From contig CM036179.1 in the NCBI GenBank assembly GCA_020631735.1, positions 21,939,063-22,003,062 of the forward strand: a stretch of 64,000 bases of DNA, written 5' to 3'. The notes under the pieces were generated by a model that was not told where the DNA came from, did not search any database, and saw nothing but the letters and a program-made list of their open reading frames with translations. This DNA comes from Saccharum officinarum. Its lineage: Eukaryota; Streptophyta; Magnoliopsida; Poales; Poaceae. Position numbers and translations under genes: made by a program. Shown in pieces: positions 44,791 through 56,391 of this stretch; position 1 is the stretch's first letter; the number at the start of each line of letters is the position of its first letter.

Positions 44791-46560
44791 TTTGTTTCAA
44801 AACACGAATGCATGTGGGTATGGAAAAGGAAAAAGGATTGCTATTATACAAGTTCTTTTTTTTCAAATGGTCAGGCAATGTTGCTGGAGTTATGCTTATC
44901 TTGGTGCTTACGTCAGCTCAACAGCAAAAGACAGCACATGGACCCAAAAATCCATCGCCTTAGACCTCAGCCGACTGAATTCTAGCATTATTTATTTGGC
45001 CAAAATTTTCTTTTAACCTAATTATTTTAAATATTTCATTGTTTATTTTATAAATTAAAATCAAGGCTTGGGAATTTTTGAAATCTGACCTCATATGAGA
45101 TAATCCGAGTACCATAGCCAAACTCAAATCTCTTAGGCTGCTGTGCTAGAGCAGCACATATTGTGGCATAGCACAGAGTCCAATTACAAGATAAATTTAA
45201 AATACATGACGTGATCGTTAAATAGAACTCTAAGCTCCAAGACGTCAGGTGACTACACAAGTTGATCGTCCCGATGAGCGGCCAATTTACTAGCACTACT
45301 GATGTACAGGCAACCAAGCTTTCAAAAAGGACGTCTTTGTTGTTGGTTTAATTTTCCCAATAAATAAATAAATAAATCATGATAGGTTTGAAAACGATCG
45401 GATCGGAGCGGAGAATATCTTCTTCGTACCCTCATCCATTTGTTGTGTGGGATTCAAAGCAGAGTGGATATTACACGGGTTCAGTATGAATATGGATTTG
45501 TTTAGGGTGTCAGAAATGGTACCTTAAATAGTTGAATAATACGTGCTTATGTGTTGTTTTTTATGATGAGAAACAATTCGTTAACCAAAGTCATAAAATG
45601 GCAATACAATAAGAAAAATAATCACCATCAGTCCAACACTTCAATTTAAGAGCTCATGAAATTATTACGAGTTCTTAATTCGGTATTAAGAGTATAAAAC
45701 AAGCGTGTAAAACTAAATAAATATTTTAAATTAAGTGAAATTTCTGCTTCGCTCTACACCGTGCACTGTCCACTTTTGTAGATGATAATTCTTTCGTCGC
45801 CCTGTAATTTTAATGCATCTTTAGGTAACTTAAAGATGCAATAAAGTGATGACGCTAGCAGCCACAGGTTTGCAGCATATAAATTTAGAATAGAAATTAA
45901 AAGCTTTACCTCAAATCATGCTATTATGTGAGATCCCACTTGAATGAGGCTCAATACTGTAGCAAGAGGCAGGCTGTAGGGGGACGAGTTTGCGAGGTAC
46001 TGTAGCAGCAATGAAAAGGCACTGTAGCGACAAAGTTCAGAACCATATTGGAAGCCGGAGGAAAGCTCGGTCAAGTTAAAAAGCCTGGGCTTGGGAGGTG
46101 AGTAACTTCGATGATCACCTTTTACGCGAAGCGAGGACGAAAAAGGCAAGAAAGTTATTTGCAGGTGTGGCATGTTCATCATGTATAGACCTGGTCATCA
46201 CATAGAGTGGGCCTTAGCCGTCTTCTCGAACCGGGGCGTTACATCTTACTACCAGCACCAGGACTTCAGCAATTCTTATTCCTCAATCCTCACCTTCATT
46301 GTCACTAGACAATTTATTTTCCTGTGAATTTTGGCAGTTAGCAAATTTTTGTGAGAGTAGCCAGCAATGATATTTCCACGTTCCTCCCAGTATATGTAAA
46401 ACTACCATACCTGATCCTCAAGATCCTTGAGCGTCAAATTTGCAATAAGAGTCTATGCGACCTCTAGATCATTAAGGATGGATCCGACCCCTTTATTATG
46501 ATCTGCAAATTACGAAGAAAAATATTTTATTGGATAGCCAAAATTCTTTGTGATAATATG
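44791..46560. other. No gene; possible LTR edge near 46243
   Basis: On the minus strand a TGTAACGCCCCGGTTCGAG sequence starts at 46243, like the 5' edge of a Gypsy LTR, but no matching end or internal region is found. ACTGTAGC motifs recur at 45957-46030. The rest is AT-rich and uninformative. Confidence 0.35.
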
Positions 46561-47292
46561 CAACAGCCTAAATAAAGAGTAGCGAATGAGAACAAAAGTG
46601 ACCATCACTTCTATATGCTGCCGCCCAATCTTTGGCACAGACCAATGCTTCCACCACTTCAGGTTCGAGACGAATGTGGAATTGATCAATGACACATCGC
46701 CTTCATTAAAAGCGGATTCCGAAGCAATAGTGGATGCTTGGATGGCTAAGACATCACGGGCAAGTTGAGCTAGATCTCAAATTTATTAGAACCAGCTTTA
46801 GGAACCCTTAGTGGTGGTTCTTCCATGTATTTGTCCAAGTCACTTGCCTTTGCCTCACCTTCATCAGCTCCTCAACCTCCCCCCTCCCCAATGTGTGTCA
46901 TATAGGTAGTTCTGAAAATCATCTTCTTCTTCCATAAAGTCACTCTTTGTTTCAGTAATGACACTAGAGTTTGGTCCAGGAGGGCTTTGTGAAAAAGAAC
47001 CATAATCTTGGTCCATTTTCTTGACATCAACAATGAACTCTTCTACTTTACCATAGTATAATATTGGGTCATAAATCTTTCTCAAGTAAAACTCTACTGC
47101 CTTTCAATTGTACCTAGGGTCAAGCTTAGTGTTCGTAGAATTTGCCATTTCTCTAATAGTGTCATTTGCACTAGTACACCACTCTGAAATTATAGCCTTA
47201 ATTTCACAAAAGCTTTGGTAAAACAGATTTGCTGTTGGATATGCAGTACTTGACAATAACTCAGTCGTAAACCTCTTCAAGCATTTACGAAG
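46561..47292 (-). pseudogene. hAT transposase remnant (RICESLEEPER-like), C-terminal part
   Basis: Minus-strand pieces read RFTTELLSSTAYPTANLFYQ and SFCEIKAIISEWCTSAND (about 47165-47290), LDPRYN, then KAVEFYLRKIYDP (about 47050-47110), and the dimerisation-domain strings LARDVLAIQASTIASESAF (about 46700-46765) and, in another frame, EPEVVEALVCAKDWAAAY (about 46610-46670). The order matches the end of plant hAT transposases, which cut and paste DNA and dimerise through this domain. Stops and frameshifts make it dead. No terminal inverted repeats were found, so it is a stranded fragment. Confidence 0.8.
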
Positions 47293-47435
47293 TGTTTGTG
47301 CCTGATCCCATTTTCATCAGACACCAGATATGGCGTCCTTCAACAAAAGTTGAATTCCACCTGGTCTGAACATCCAGTGAGACCCTGGCTGTGTTCAGAC
47401 CACACTCTGCTGCACGGGGAAGACACTAGTATCTC
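47293..47435. other. Unassigned DNA left of duplicated block 1
   Basis: Homology with block 2 starts at 47436 (CAAAGTCCTCACAG). Confidence 0.5.
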
Positions 47436-47614
47436 CAAAGTCCTCACAGTCCCAATCACCTATCCCCATCTCCGCAGACTTCAGCGTTCCTATCCCAAAT
47501 AGTTACATCAGCACGACCAATCGACGATCAGCAGCAGTGGACATTGCCCATCCAACCTCGCCGTCACAACTCCCATGTCGTCGGCTCCGAAGCAAGACTC
47601 TGTTCAGCCACACC

Positions 47615-47619
47615 TCTCT
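47615..47619. repeat. Target-site duplication TCTCT, left
   Basis: Identical to 48102-48106; the empty site in block 2 (near 60280) has one copy. Confidence 0.9.
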
Positions 47620-48101
47620 TGTTGAACCGATCTCCTCCCCAGGAGGCCCAACGGCCCGCTGGGACTTGGTCAAGCGCCCTGATCGGGGGCGCCCAACCGT
47701 ATGTGGTTGAAGGACCCCTGTCACGCTGCGCAATAAATATAGGTGGGGGCTGGCGGCTCGGGCTACGAAGTTGACCGGCAGTCACACACCCTACCGAAAC
47801 CCTAATCCGATCTAGTGAGGGCGCAGTCAGTGACGGGAAGCTCCCTCACCGCCACTTCACCGCGCCACCGTCTCCACTGCTTCGACCCCCCTTCACCGAC
47901 CGTCGCTGCCTAGCGCAGATCGCCACCGCCGAGACGATAGCGAACACCGGCTCCAGCTCCTCTGCACCGGTTCTCCCCAACACCACTGGTCTGCACTACT
48001 ACCTCACCTAGTATGTTTAAATGAGAAATATTGTTATTCTTCATGAATCAAAGATTTGTACCATCTGGATCTACTACTACCGATCCTAATTGTTACTAAC
48101 A
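47620..48101 (+). mobile_element. Solo LTR, 482 bp
   Basis: Begins TGTTGAACCGATC, ends TTGTTACTAACA, has a TATA-like AATAAATATAG near 47730, and is flanked by the perfect 5-bp duplication TCTCT. No internal retrotransposon sequence remains, so it arose by recombination between LTRs. The empty site is preserved in block 2, which dates the insertion after the duplication. Confidence 0.93.
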
Positions 48102-48106
48102 TCTCT
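48102..48106. repeat. Target-site duplication TCTCT, right
   Basis: Matches 47615-47619. Confidence 0.9.
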
Positions 48107-49738
48107 GTCTTCTGGCCGTGATCCAGCTGTTGTCGTCGGCACAGACTCGGCGATGCCGCACTTCGTGCTGGTGCCTATGCTGGCCGCGGGCCACGCCGGC
48201 CCGATGCTCGACATGGCCCGCGCACTGGCAGGCCGAGGCGCGCTCGTCACGTTCGTCACCACGCCGCTGAACCTGCCCCGCCTCGGCCGCGGCCCCGGCG
48301 ACGACGCGCTCCCCATCCGCTTCCTCCCGCTCCGCTTCCCGTGCGCCGAGGCCGGTCTACCGGAGGGCTGCGAGAGTCCCGACGCGCTCCCGAGCATCGC
48401 CTTCCTCAAGAACTTCCACGACGCCTGCGCCATGCTCCGCGCGCCGCTCGTTGCGCACCTCAGGGAGGCCGACCCCCCGGCGAGCGGCCTCGTCTCCGAC
48501 ACCTGCCACCCGTGGACCGGCGCGGTGGCGCGGGAGCTCGGCGTGCCGCGGCTGGCGTTGGAGACCTTCTGCGCCTTCTCCTCGTTCTGCATGCGTCAGA
48601 TGAGCACCCACAGCGTCTTCGAGGGAATCAGCGACGACAAGCGCCCCGTGCGCGTCCCTGGCTTCCCCATACACGTCGAGATGTCGAGGGCGCGGTCGCC
48701 GGGAAACTTCTCGGGTTTTGGCAAGGTGTTCGCCGACGAGGTCATGGCTGAAAATGCGAGAGCCGACGGCCTGGTGGTAAACAGCTTCGCGGAGCTCGAG
48801 CCCCTCTTCATTGATGCCTATGAGGCGGCGCTGGGCAAGAAGATATGGACCGTCGGGCCTCTCTTCCTCCAGCACAACATGCCGTCGACGGTGACCTCTG
48901 ACGCTGAGAACGCGGCCGCCGTGCGGTGCGCGAGCTGGCTCGAGTCCAGGAAGCCCCGATCCGTGGTGATCGTGAGCTTCGGCAGCCTGGCGCGCTCGTC
49001 GCAGCCGCAGCTCGTGGAGATCGCGCACGGGCTGGAGGCGAGCGACCGGCCGTTCATCTGGGCGGTGAAGCCCGGCAGCCTCGCCGAGTTCGAGCGGTGG
49101 TTGTCCGACGACGGCTTCGAGTCCCGCGTCGGGGACAGGGGGCTCGTGGTCACGGGCTGGGCGCCGCAGAAGGCGATCCTGTCGCACCCGGCCACGGGCG
49201 CCTTCGTGACGCACTGCGGCTGGAACTCCGTGCTGGAGTGCGTCGCGGCGGGGCTGCCGATGGCGACGTGGCCGCACTTCGCGGAGCAGTTCATGAACGA
49301 GAAGCTCGTGGTGGACGTGCTGCGTGTGGGGGTGCCCGTCGGCGTGAAGGACACGGCGCAGTGGGGCGTGGAGACGGAGGCCGTGGTGGCGACGTGGGAG
49401 GACGTAGAGAGGGCCGTGGCGGCTGTGATGGGCGGCGGGGAGGAGGGAGCAGAACGGCGGGCGAGGCCGCCGAGCTCGGCAGGAAGGCGCGGGACGCCGT
49501 GGCGCGTGGCGGCTCGTCGGACCGGAACTTGGCGCTTCTGATGGAGCACGTTGAGCAGATGAAGTCCACCGTGTGCGATGGACAAGAATATTTGAAGTAT
49601 AGATAAGTTTTTTATGACTAGAATTCAAAAAAATCACTAATAAGGTTGCTAATGTGATACTAGCAATTATCACTAGGTTTATCTCTCGAGAATTGCCTTA
49701 TTGCTCGTCTTCTTTTCTGGCAATGGATTTCTACTCTT

Positions 49739-50437
49739 CTACTGCATGACGTGTTGGATGAGGAGCGCCACGTTCCGGTACGACGACCCACCGTGCGCCA
49801 CGGCCTCCCGAGCCTTCCTGCCGAGCACGGCGGCCCTTGCCCGGCGCGCGGAGCCCTCCTCCCCGTAGTCCATCACCTCCGCCACGGCCCTCTCCACGTC
49901 CTGCCTCGTCGGCACCACACCCTCCGTCTCCACGCCCCACTGCGGCGCGTCCTTGACGCCGACAGGCACGCCGACCCGCAGGACGTCCACCACGAGCTTC
50001 TCGTTCATGAACTGCTCGGCGAAGTGCGGCCACGTGACCATCGGCAGCCCCGCCGCGACGCACTCCAGCACGGAGTTCCAGCCGCAGTGCGTGACGAAGG
50101 CGGCCGTCGCCGGGTGCGACAGGATCGCCTTCTGCGGTGCCCAGCCCCTGATCACGAGGCCCGTCTCCCCGACGCGGGACTCGAAGCCGTCCTCGGACAG
50201 CCACTGCTCGAACTCGCCGGGGTTGCCGGGCTTGACCACCCAGATGAACGGTCGCTTGGTCGCCTCAACGCCGTGCCCGATTTCGACGAGCTGCGGCAAC
50301 GACGAGCGCACCAGGCTGCCGAAGTTCACGAACACCACGGACCGGGGCTTCTTGGACTCGAGCCAGCTCGCGCACCGGACGACGTTCGCGTCCTCTGTCG
50401 TCGTCTCCGTCGACGGCATGGTGGTGGGGGTCAGGAA
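49739..50437 (-). pseudogene. UDP-glycosyltransferase UGT-C, 3' part (split by Copia)
   Basis: The C-terminal half of a third UGT73-like gene. It runs from the Copia insertion at 50437 (FLTPTTMPSTE on the minus strand) to the TAG at 49739-49741 (ending LIQHVMQ). It includes WLESKKPRSVVFVNFGSLVR and a complete PSPG box at about 50012-50143 (WAPQKAILSH, FVTHCGWNSVLE, WPHFAEQ). This half is open with no lesion. The 5' part continues on the far side of the retrotransposon at 55296-55616. It is convergent with UGT-A. Confidence 0.9.
50433..50437. repeat. Target-site duplication AGGAA, left
   Basis: Identical to 55296-55300, flanking the complete Copia element. Confidence 0.95.
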
Positions 50438-50672
50438 TGTGAAAGTTTGTGCAAGCGTTCCACCTCTCTCGAGGCCGCGTAGCTCTGTTAATATATGCAG
50501 AGAACAGCCCTCTGCGTGGCTTACAAGTAACCAACCGTGATTCATGGATAGCCAGTACTGTTTCTATCTATTGTTACAACAACCATATCTTTCTCTATCC
50601 TAGCATGCACGGCATCCATATATCTCGGTTGGTTTGTTACCATACAAGGTAAAACTACTATTGTTGCTAACA
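50438..50672 (-). repeat. Copia 3' LTR, 235 bp
   Basis: TGTGAAAGTTTG to TTGCTAACA as written on the plus strand. On the minus strand it follows the polypurine tract GAGGGAGGA (50673-50681). Confidence 0.95.
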
Positions 50673-50685
50673 TCCTCCCTCAATC

Positions 50686-53600
50686 TCAACCTGCTGATCC
50701 AAGTTTGAGATTGTGTTTTAGCTTCTCCATTTTATAGACATTCAGTGGCTTGGTTAATCCATCAGCGACTTGGTCTCCTGTTCCAATGAACCGAATCCGC
50801 AATAGTCCTTGTGCTACTCTTTCTCGAACAAAATGATAGTCGATTTCGATATGTTTGGTCCTTGCATGAAACACCGGATTTGCCGACAGATACGTCGCAC
50901 CAAGATTGTCACACCATAGTGTTGCAGCTGATGGAGATTTGATGCCAAGTTCTCGCAGTAGTGACTGAATCCAGATTACTTCTGCTGTTGCATTTGCCAT
51001 CGCCTTGTACTCTGCTTCAGTGCTCGATCTTGACACTGTGGGCTGCTTGCGTGCACTCCATGACACAAGATTACCACCAAGAAATATGGCAAAACCACCA
51101 GTGGAGCGTCGGTCATCCACACAGCCTGCCCAATCTGCGTCCGAGAAACCACTGACTAGTGTAGACATAGATTTGGTAATCCTGAGTCCCAGTCCCAAGG
51201 TGTGCTGAATATACCGTAGTATCATTTTTACTGCCTTCCAATGTATTGTTGTAGGTTTATGAAGAAACTGGCATACTTTGTTTACAGCAAAAGAAATGTC
51301 TGGTCGTGTAAGTGTCAAGTACTGGAGTGCTCCTACAACACTTCTGAACTGAGTAGAATCTTCAGGACCCAGTGGCGTACCTTCATAGGCTGATAGTTTT
51401 TCCGAGGTTGCCATGGGAGTATGACACGGCTTGCAGTTTAGCATCCCTGTTCTTCTCAAAACATCCTTGCTGTACTTTGACTGAGTCATCACCAGCCCAT
51501 TATTGATTTTATTTACTTCAATACCGAGAAAATAATGCAGATCACCCAAATCCTTGAGGGCAAAGTCGGACTGGAGAGCACAAAGTAACCCTTGGTACCT
51601 TCTGCTGACGAACTGGCAACAATAATATCATCAACATAGATGAGAATAAACATGTCCAAGTCATTATTGCGGAAGTAAAAGAGAGAGGTATCGCCCTTGG
51701 ATGGTTTAAACCCTAACTCTTGCAATTTTGCACTTAACCTGTGATACCAGGCTCTGGGCGCCTGTTTCAGGCCATAAAGAGCTTTGTCAAGCTTGCAAAC
51801 GTAATCAGGGAACCTTTTATCTTGATACCCAGGAGGCTGTCGCATGTAAACTTCTTCCTCTAGAACACCATGGAGAAACGCGTTCTGCACATCCAACTGA
51901 CGTAGGCTCCACCCTTGCGACACTGCAATGGAGAGAACCAGTCTGATAGTTGCTGCCTTGACCACAGGACTGAATGTGTCCTCGTAGTCAATACCATATC
52001 GCTGTTTGAAACCTTTGGCCACTAGCCGGGCTTTATACCTGTCGATTGTGCCATCTGCGCATCTTTTAATTTTGTACACCCACTTACAGTCGATGACATT
52101 CCTCCCTGGGACAGATGGGACAAGCCGCCAGGTTTGGTTCTTCTGCAAGGCTGAGAATTCCACATCCATGGCATGCTTCCAATTTGTATTAGTGAGTGCT
52201 TCATCAAGAGTATTCGGCTCACCATTAGCAGCAAGGAGACCGTACTTGATAGTCCCATCGGTGAATTGTTTGGGCTTGCGAATGCCGTATTGGAGTCTGG
52301 TGTGAGGTCGCGGATGGTGGGCAGCAGGCAGCGATGGCACAGGCAATCGGGGTGAATCGTCGTCGAGGGAAGCGCCTGCTGCACCAGATCCGGGTGCGGG
52401 AGCTGTGGTGGCTGGCTCGGTGTCCGTGGGCGCAGAAGATCCAATGCCATCTGCCCCACGCGGTTCGGCGATCCGCGGTTCGGGAGACAGTCCGCATGGC
52501 GCCCTGTCGTACGCTCCTGGCGTGTTCGACACGCCTGTCGTCGTGCATCGCCGACCCCCGTTGTCGGCGTTGGTTGGCAAATCATCTCCGGGAGACGCGC
52601 TAGGCGGTATACACGGCGTAAAATCACCGTTTCCTGCTGATTCTGCACCAAAAGGTAATGGATTTTCTTCCTGGATTTCTTGGACACGGTTAGCGGGATT
52701 AGTATCTGGAGTATGCAAATCATTGTCATGCACTTGTGCACCCTGGAAGCTAGGAGCACTAGAAGGCAGCAAGAGGGATTCTGTGGTGAATCTGGTGCCA
52801 GCATTTTGATGCAATTGAGCAAAGGGAAAAATATGTTCGTCAAAAACTACATCACGTGATATATAGATGCGTCCTGTATTGATGTCGAGACACTTGAACC
52901 CCTTATGCATGTTGCTGTACCCAAGAAAGGCGCATTGTTTGGAACGGAACGCCAATTTGTGCTGGTTGTATGGCCTAAGATTAGGTCAACAAGCGCAGCC
53001 AAAGGTTCTAAGAGAACTGTAATCGGTCTCCTGATTGAGGAGGCGCTCAAGAGGGGTGGAATTGTTGATCACCCTGCTTGGCAATCTATTTATAAGATAG
53101 GTGGCGGCGAGGAAAGCTTGATCCCAATATTTTAGAGGCATAGAAGCTTGGGCGAGTAAAGAGAGCCCAACTTCAACAATATGCCTATGCTTGCGTTCCG
53201 CGGAACCGTTTTGTTGGTGCGTGTGTGGGCAGGACACATGATGTGAGATGCCAAGTTGACGGAAGAAGGAGTTTAAGCTTTCATACTCTCCTCCCCAATC
53301 GGATTGGACGGCTAGGATTTTCCTATCGAATTGTCTCTCAACAAGGCTTTGAAACTCACGAAAGCGCTGGAACACATCTGACTTGTGTTTCAGAAGATAA
53401 ATCCATGTGAATTTACTATGATCATCTATGAAGCTCACATAGTATTGATAACGTCCAAAAGAATCACAAGCTGGGCCCCAAACATCTGAGAAAATAAGTT
53501 CTAAAGGAAATTTAGACTGACTCGAGGACCTTTGATAAGGCAACTGATGGCTCTTGGCCATTTGACATGAGTCACAAACAGAACCAATTCTAGGCTGCGA

Positions 53601-55013
53601 GGAGCATGGTAGTTTGTGTTTATTGACTACTTGCTGAACAATGCTAAAGGACGGATGACCTAGGCGATGGTGCCACCTCTCCAAGGATGGTTGGGTGCCA
53701 CTCGACACACTGAGGACGTGTTTATTCTTGAAGGCCGCAGCTGGCAAAGGATAGAGACCTCCCTTACATGTTCCTTGCAGAAGAGTTTGCTTCGTTGCTC
53801 GGTCCTTAATAAAGAAAAGATTTGGATGAAATTCAAGATATGCATCATTATCAGTAGCTAATCTATGAACTGAGACAAGATTCTTTGCGGCACTAGGAAC
53901 ATGAAGAACATTCTTAAGATGTAAATTTCTACCAGGAGTGCGACAAATAACATGGCCAATGTTTGCAATGTCCATACCTGACCCGTCCGCTGTGCGAATC
54001 TGCTCATTGCCGTGATAACGGTCATGGATGTGAAGCTTGTCCAGTTCGCTCGTGACGTGGTCGGAGGCACCCGAGTCGGTGTACCAGTTGGAGTCCACGC
54101 CATAGCTGCCATAGTTTGCTGAGTTCGCGCTCTTTTCTTCTGGCACGACGAATTCCTCATCAAAACGGTACCAGCACTCGGCAGCAGTGTGGACGCCTAC
54201 TTTCTTGCAGATCTGGCACTTGACCTTCTGCTTGCCGGAGTTGCTGTTGTAGGTGCCACGGCTTCGTCCTCCCTGATCTCCGCGGCCACGCGAACCACGG
54301 CCACGCTGCCCGCGACCACCACCACGTGTGCGAGAAGCAACGTTTGCCGAGGAGCCTGAGGAAGCCGAGCCGTTGTTGCCGTGGAAGAGGTTCATGCGCT
54401 GCTCAAAAGCTTGGAGCTGGACAGTGAACTCGGTGACGGTGATCGGCTCGGTACGTGCCAGCGCGGCGGAGATGACCGGATTGTAGTCGAGGTCAAGGCC
54501 GATACAGATGTAGGAGACGAGTTCTTCATCGTCGACAGGCTTGCCTGCCGCTGCCATCTCGTCGACGTAACCCTTCATCTTGGTGATGTACTCGTCGATG
54601 GTCATTGACCCCTTCTTCGTAGTGGCGAGTGCAATGCGAATGTTGACCGCACGCACCCTGGTCTGGGAGGCGCACAACTCCTCAAGCGTGCGCCATAGAT
54701 TAGCTGCGGTTTCACAGCTGGAGACCTGTTTCATCAGATCCTTACCCAGAGACGCGACGAGATAGGTGAAGATTTGCTGGTCGACTGCCAGCCAGGCGCC
54801 ATACGCCGGGTTGGGCACTTTGCCCTTGCCATCACTCCCTACTACCTCTTTGGCCGGAGCCGGGGACGAGCCGTCGATCATGCCGACGAGTTGAGCACCA
54901 CGGATCGCAGGAAGAACCTGCAGCTTCCATAGCGCGTAGTTGTTCTTGGTGAGGCGCTCAGTCACCGGATGGGCGAGGGGCGAGATGAGGCTGTTGTTGG
55001 ATGGCGTCGCCAT
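50686..55013 (-). pseudogene. Copia gag-pol polyprotein, one stop and one frameshift
   Basis: Start ATG at 55013 (MATPSNNSLI). Gag (UBN2-like, WRTLEELCAS, MTIDEYITKMKGY) ends in a knuckle CQICKKVGVHTAAEC, spaced CX2CX5HX4C rather than the usual X4. Protease: WYTDSGASDHVTS. Integrase: WHHRLGHPSF, CDSCQMAK, then the D-D-E residues in LIFSDVWGPA, VQSDWGGEYE and QQNGSAERKHR. A TGA at 52986-52988 interrupts the frame after RTFGCAC. RT continues with [20 protein letters not shown] and the YVDDIIVAS box (about 51620). A one-base loss near 51585 shifts frame. RNase H ([32 protein letters not shown]) runs to the stop near 50686. Not translatable as one polyprotein as assembled. Confidence 0.93.
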
Positions 55014-55046
55014 GGCGACTGAGTTGTTGGACGTAGCTCAGAGGAA

Positions 55047-55060
55047 GGCTTTGATTACCA
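55047..55060 (-). other. Copia primer binding site
   Basis: On the minus strand TGGTAATCAAAGCC directly follows the 5' LTR, a variant of the methionine-tRNA primer site. Confidence 0.75.
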
Positions 55061-55295
55061 TGTGAAAGTTTGTGCAAGCGTTCCACCTCTCTCGAGGCCG
55101 CGTAGCTCTGTTAATATATGCAGAGAACAGCCCTCTGCGTGGCTTACAAGTAACCAACCGTGATTCATGGATAGCCAGTACTGTTTCTATCTATTGTTAC
55201 AACAACCATATCTTTCTCTATCCTAGCATGCACGGCATCCATATATCTCGGTTGGTTTGTTACCATACAAGGTAAAACTACTATTGTTGCTAACA
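55061..55295 (-). repeat. Copia 5' LTR, 235 bp
   Basis: No difference from 50438-50672 seen by eye. Confidence 0.95.
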
Positions 55296-55616
55296 AGGAA
55301 TAGAGGCCCGATGGTCCATATCTTCTTGCCGATGGCCGCCTCGTAGGCGTCAACAAACATGGGCTCCAGCTCCGTGAAGCTGTTCACCACCAGGCCGTCG
55401 GCTCTCGCACTCTCGGCCATGATCTCCTCGCCGAACTCCTTCATGCCGGGACCCGTGAAGTTCCTCGGCGACCGCGCCCTCGATATCTCGACGTCGATGG
55501 GGAATCCAGGGACGCGCACGGGCCGCCTGTCGTCGTCGACGCCGTCGAAGATCCTGTGGACATTCATCTGGCGCATGCACAAGGAGGAGAAGGCGCCGAA
55601 GCCGTCGAACGAGAGC
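55296..55616 (-). pseudogene. UDP-glycosyltransferase UGT-C, 5' part (truncated)
   Basis: Continues UGT-C upstream of the Copia insertion: SFDGFGAFSSLCMRQMNVHR, RPVRVPGFPIDVEISRARSP, ADGLVVNSFTELEPMFVDAY and KKIWTIGPLF, ending at the AGGAA duplication. The first 130 or so codons, including the catalytic histidine, are missing. UGT homology to UGT-D stops at about 55616 and is replaced by an unrelated 80-bp direct repeat. The gene was therefore dead or 5'-truncated independently of the Copia insertion. Confidence 0.87.
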
Positions 55617-55776
55617 GTCCTCGGGTGCCCTGCTACCCCAGATAGCACCAGGGCAAGCTGGGGCCACCGACTAACGGGGAAGGCCGCCGCCACCGTGTCC
55701 TCGGGTGCCCCGCTACCCCAGACAGCACCAGGGCAAGCTGGGGCCACGGCAGGTCCGTGCGTGGGGTCCAGGTGTA
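55617..55776. repeat. 80-bp direct repeat, two copies
   Basis: Copies start at 55617 and 55697 (TCCTCGGGTGCCC through GGGCAAGCTGGGGCCAC). They begin exactly where UGT-C homology ends. Confidence 0.9.
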
Positions 55777-56391
55777 GCTCTTCCATGGCGCCGCCTGCGC
55801 CGGACGATCTGGCGCCAGGGTCCAGCACTGGGTCTGAGACCAGGGAAGCGGAGTCACCTCCGGGGTCACCATGCTGTCAATCATAGACCGCCGCGTCAAT
55901 GCCGGCCACCCCAAGCCCCTCCTCCCTATTGGCGGCTGCGGCTCCTTTCTAGCCAGTCTTGGGAGGCCGTCCAAAACACCATCGGTGGGCAGACGACGAC
56001 GAGGAGGAGTCCGACGACGGTCGCCCCTCAAGCTACCTCGATGCCATGCATTGCCCGGCGAAGGCGGTCACGACGCCCACTAACGCCAAGACTCGCCCTG
56101 CCTCAAGTTCAGGCCGTGCTGGAGCAGACCCTAGTCGACAGGGACATGGCCGTAGGCAGAGAAAGCGCAGCCGGCCGCATCCACAGCTAGTGAATGTCTT
56201 GCCTGTGCAGCTAATGGAGGGTCGCATCCATGCCCGCTAGCGTCTCAGCCGTCGTGGACGGGTATCGGCTCACATGCGGCTCGGTCCGCGTTGCGGCGCC
56301 CACCAGCGCATCTTCGCCCCGGACGCCGACGACTGGCGTGAGGTCCTATCGCATGGGTCGTCATGTGGCGCCAGCGGGGCGCTAAAAGGTC
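55777..56391 (+). pseudogene. LINE ORF1-like fragment
   Basis: GC-rich sequence with broken plus-strand frames reading RWADDDEEESDDGRPSSYLDA (55970-56040, DEEES stretch), RRQRKRSRPHPQLV and, further on, HQRIFAPDADDWREVL. These resemble the N-terminal part of ORF1 proteins of grass LINE elements as I recall them. No reverse transcriptase is present. The assignment is tentative. Confidence 0.4.

Larger units (their letters stand above)
47575..49606 (+). pseudogene. UDP-glycosyltransferase, UGT73-like (UGT-A), with solo LTR and C-terminal frameshift
   Basis: In the sister copy UGT-B the frame starts MSSAPKQDSVQPH. Here that ATG (47575) is cut off after about 13 codons by a solo LTR (47620-48101). 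The next good start is the ATG at 48153 (MPHFVLVPMLAAGHAGPMLD), which carries the catalytic histidine. The acceptor domain runs to about 48840. The donor domain includes the PSPG box at 49158-49289 (WAPQKAILSH, THCGWNSVLE, WPHFAEQ). A one-base deletion near 49468 (after GEEGAERRAR) shifts the last 45 or so codons out of frame; the original stop is the TAA at 49604-49606. Loss of the last helix probably weakens or abolishes activity. It is convergent with UGT-C, with stops 132 bp apart. Confidence 0.87.
47436..49880. repeat. Duplicated block 1, shared part
   Basis: Collinear with 60101-62062 except for the solo LTR at 47620-48101. It contains UGT-A and the 3' end of UGT-C. By eye the coding parts differ at roughly 15-20 bases in 1.45 kb. 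Confidence 0.9.
50438..55295 (-). mobile_element. Complete Ty1/Copia retrotransposon, 4,858 bp, identical LTRs
   Basis: Two 235-bp LTRs (50438-50672 and 55061-55295) appear identical base for base and are flanked by perfect AGGAA duplications. On the minus strand the order is LTR, primer site, gag, protease, integrase, RT, RNase H, polypurine tract, LTR. Integrase before RT defines Copia. Identical LTRs imply a very recent insertion, which disrupted UGT-C. Despite that, pol has one in-frame TGA and one frameshift. The Copia fragment at 1-1421 is a diverged relative. Confidence 0.96.

Noticed and set aside
46243..46560. Complete Gypsy element starting at the TGTAACGCCCCGG edge
   Set aside because: No matching second LTR, primer site or pol domain found; kept only as a possible LTR edge.
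48357..49673. 438-codon minus-strand frame opposite UGT-A, and similar ones opposite UGT-B
   Set aside because: Antisense shadow of the UGT coding sequence, which carries the real PSPG motif on the plus strand.
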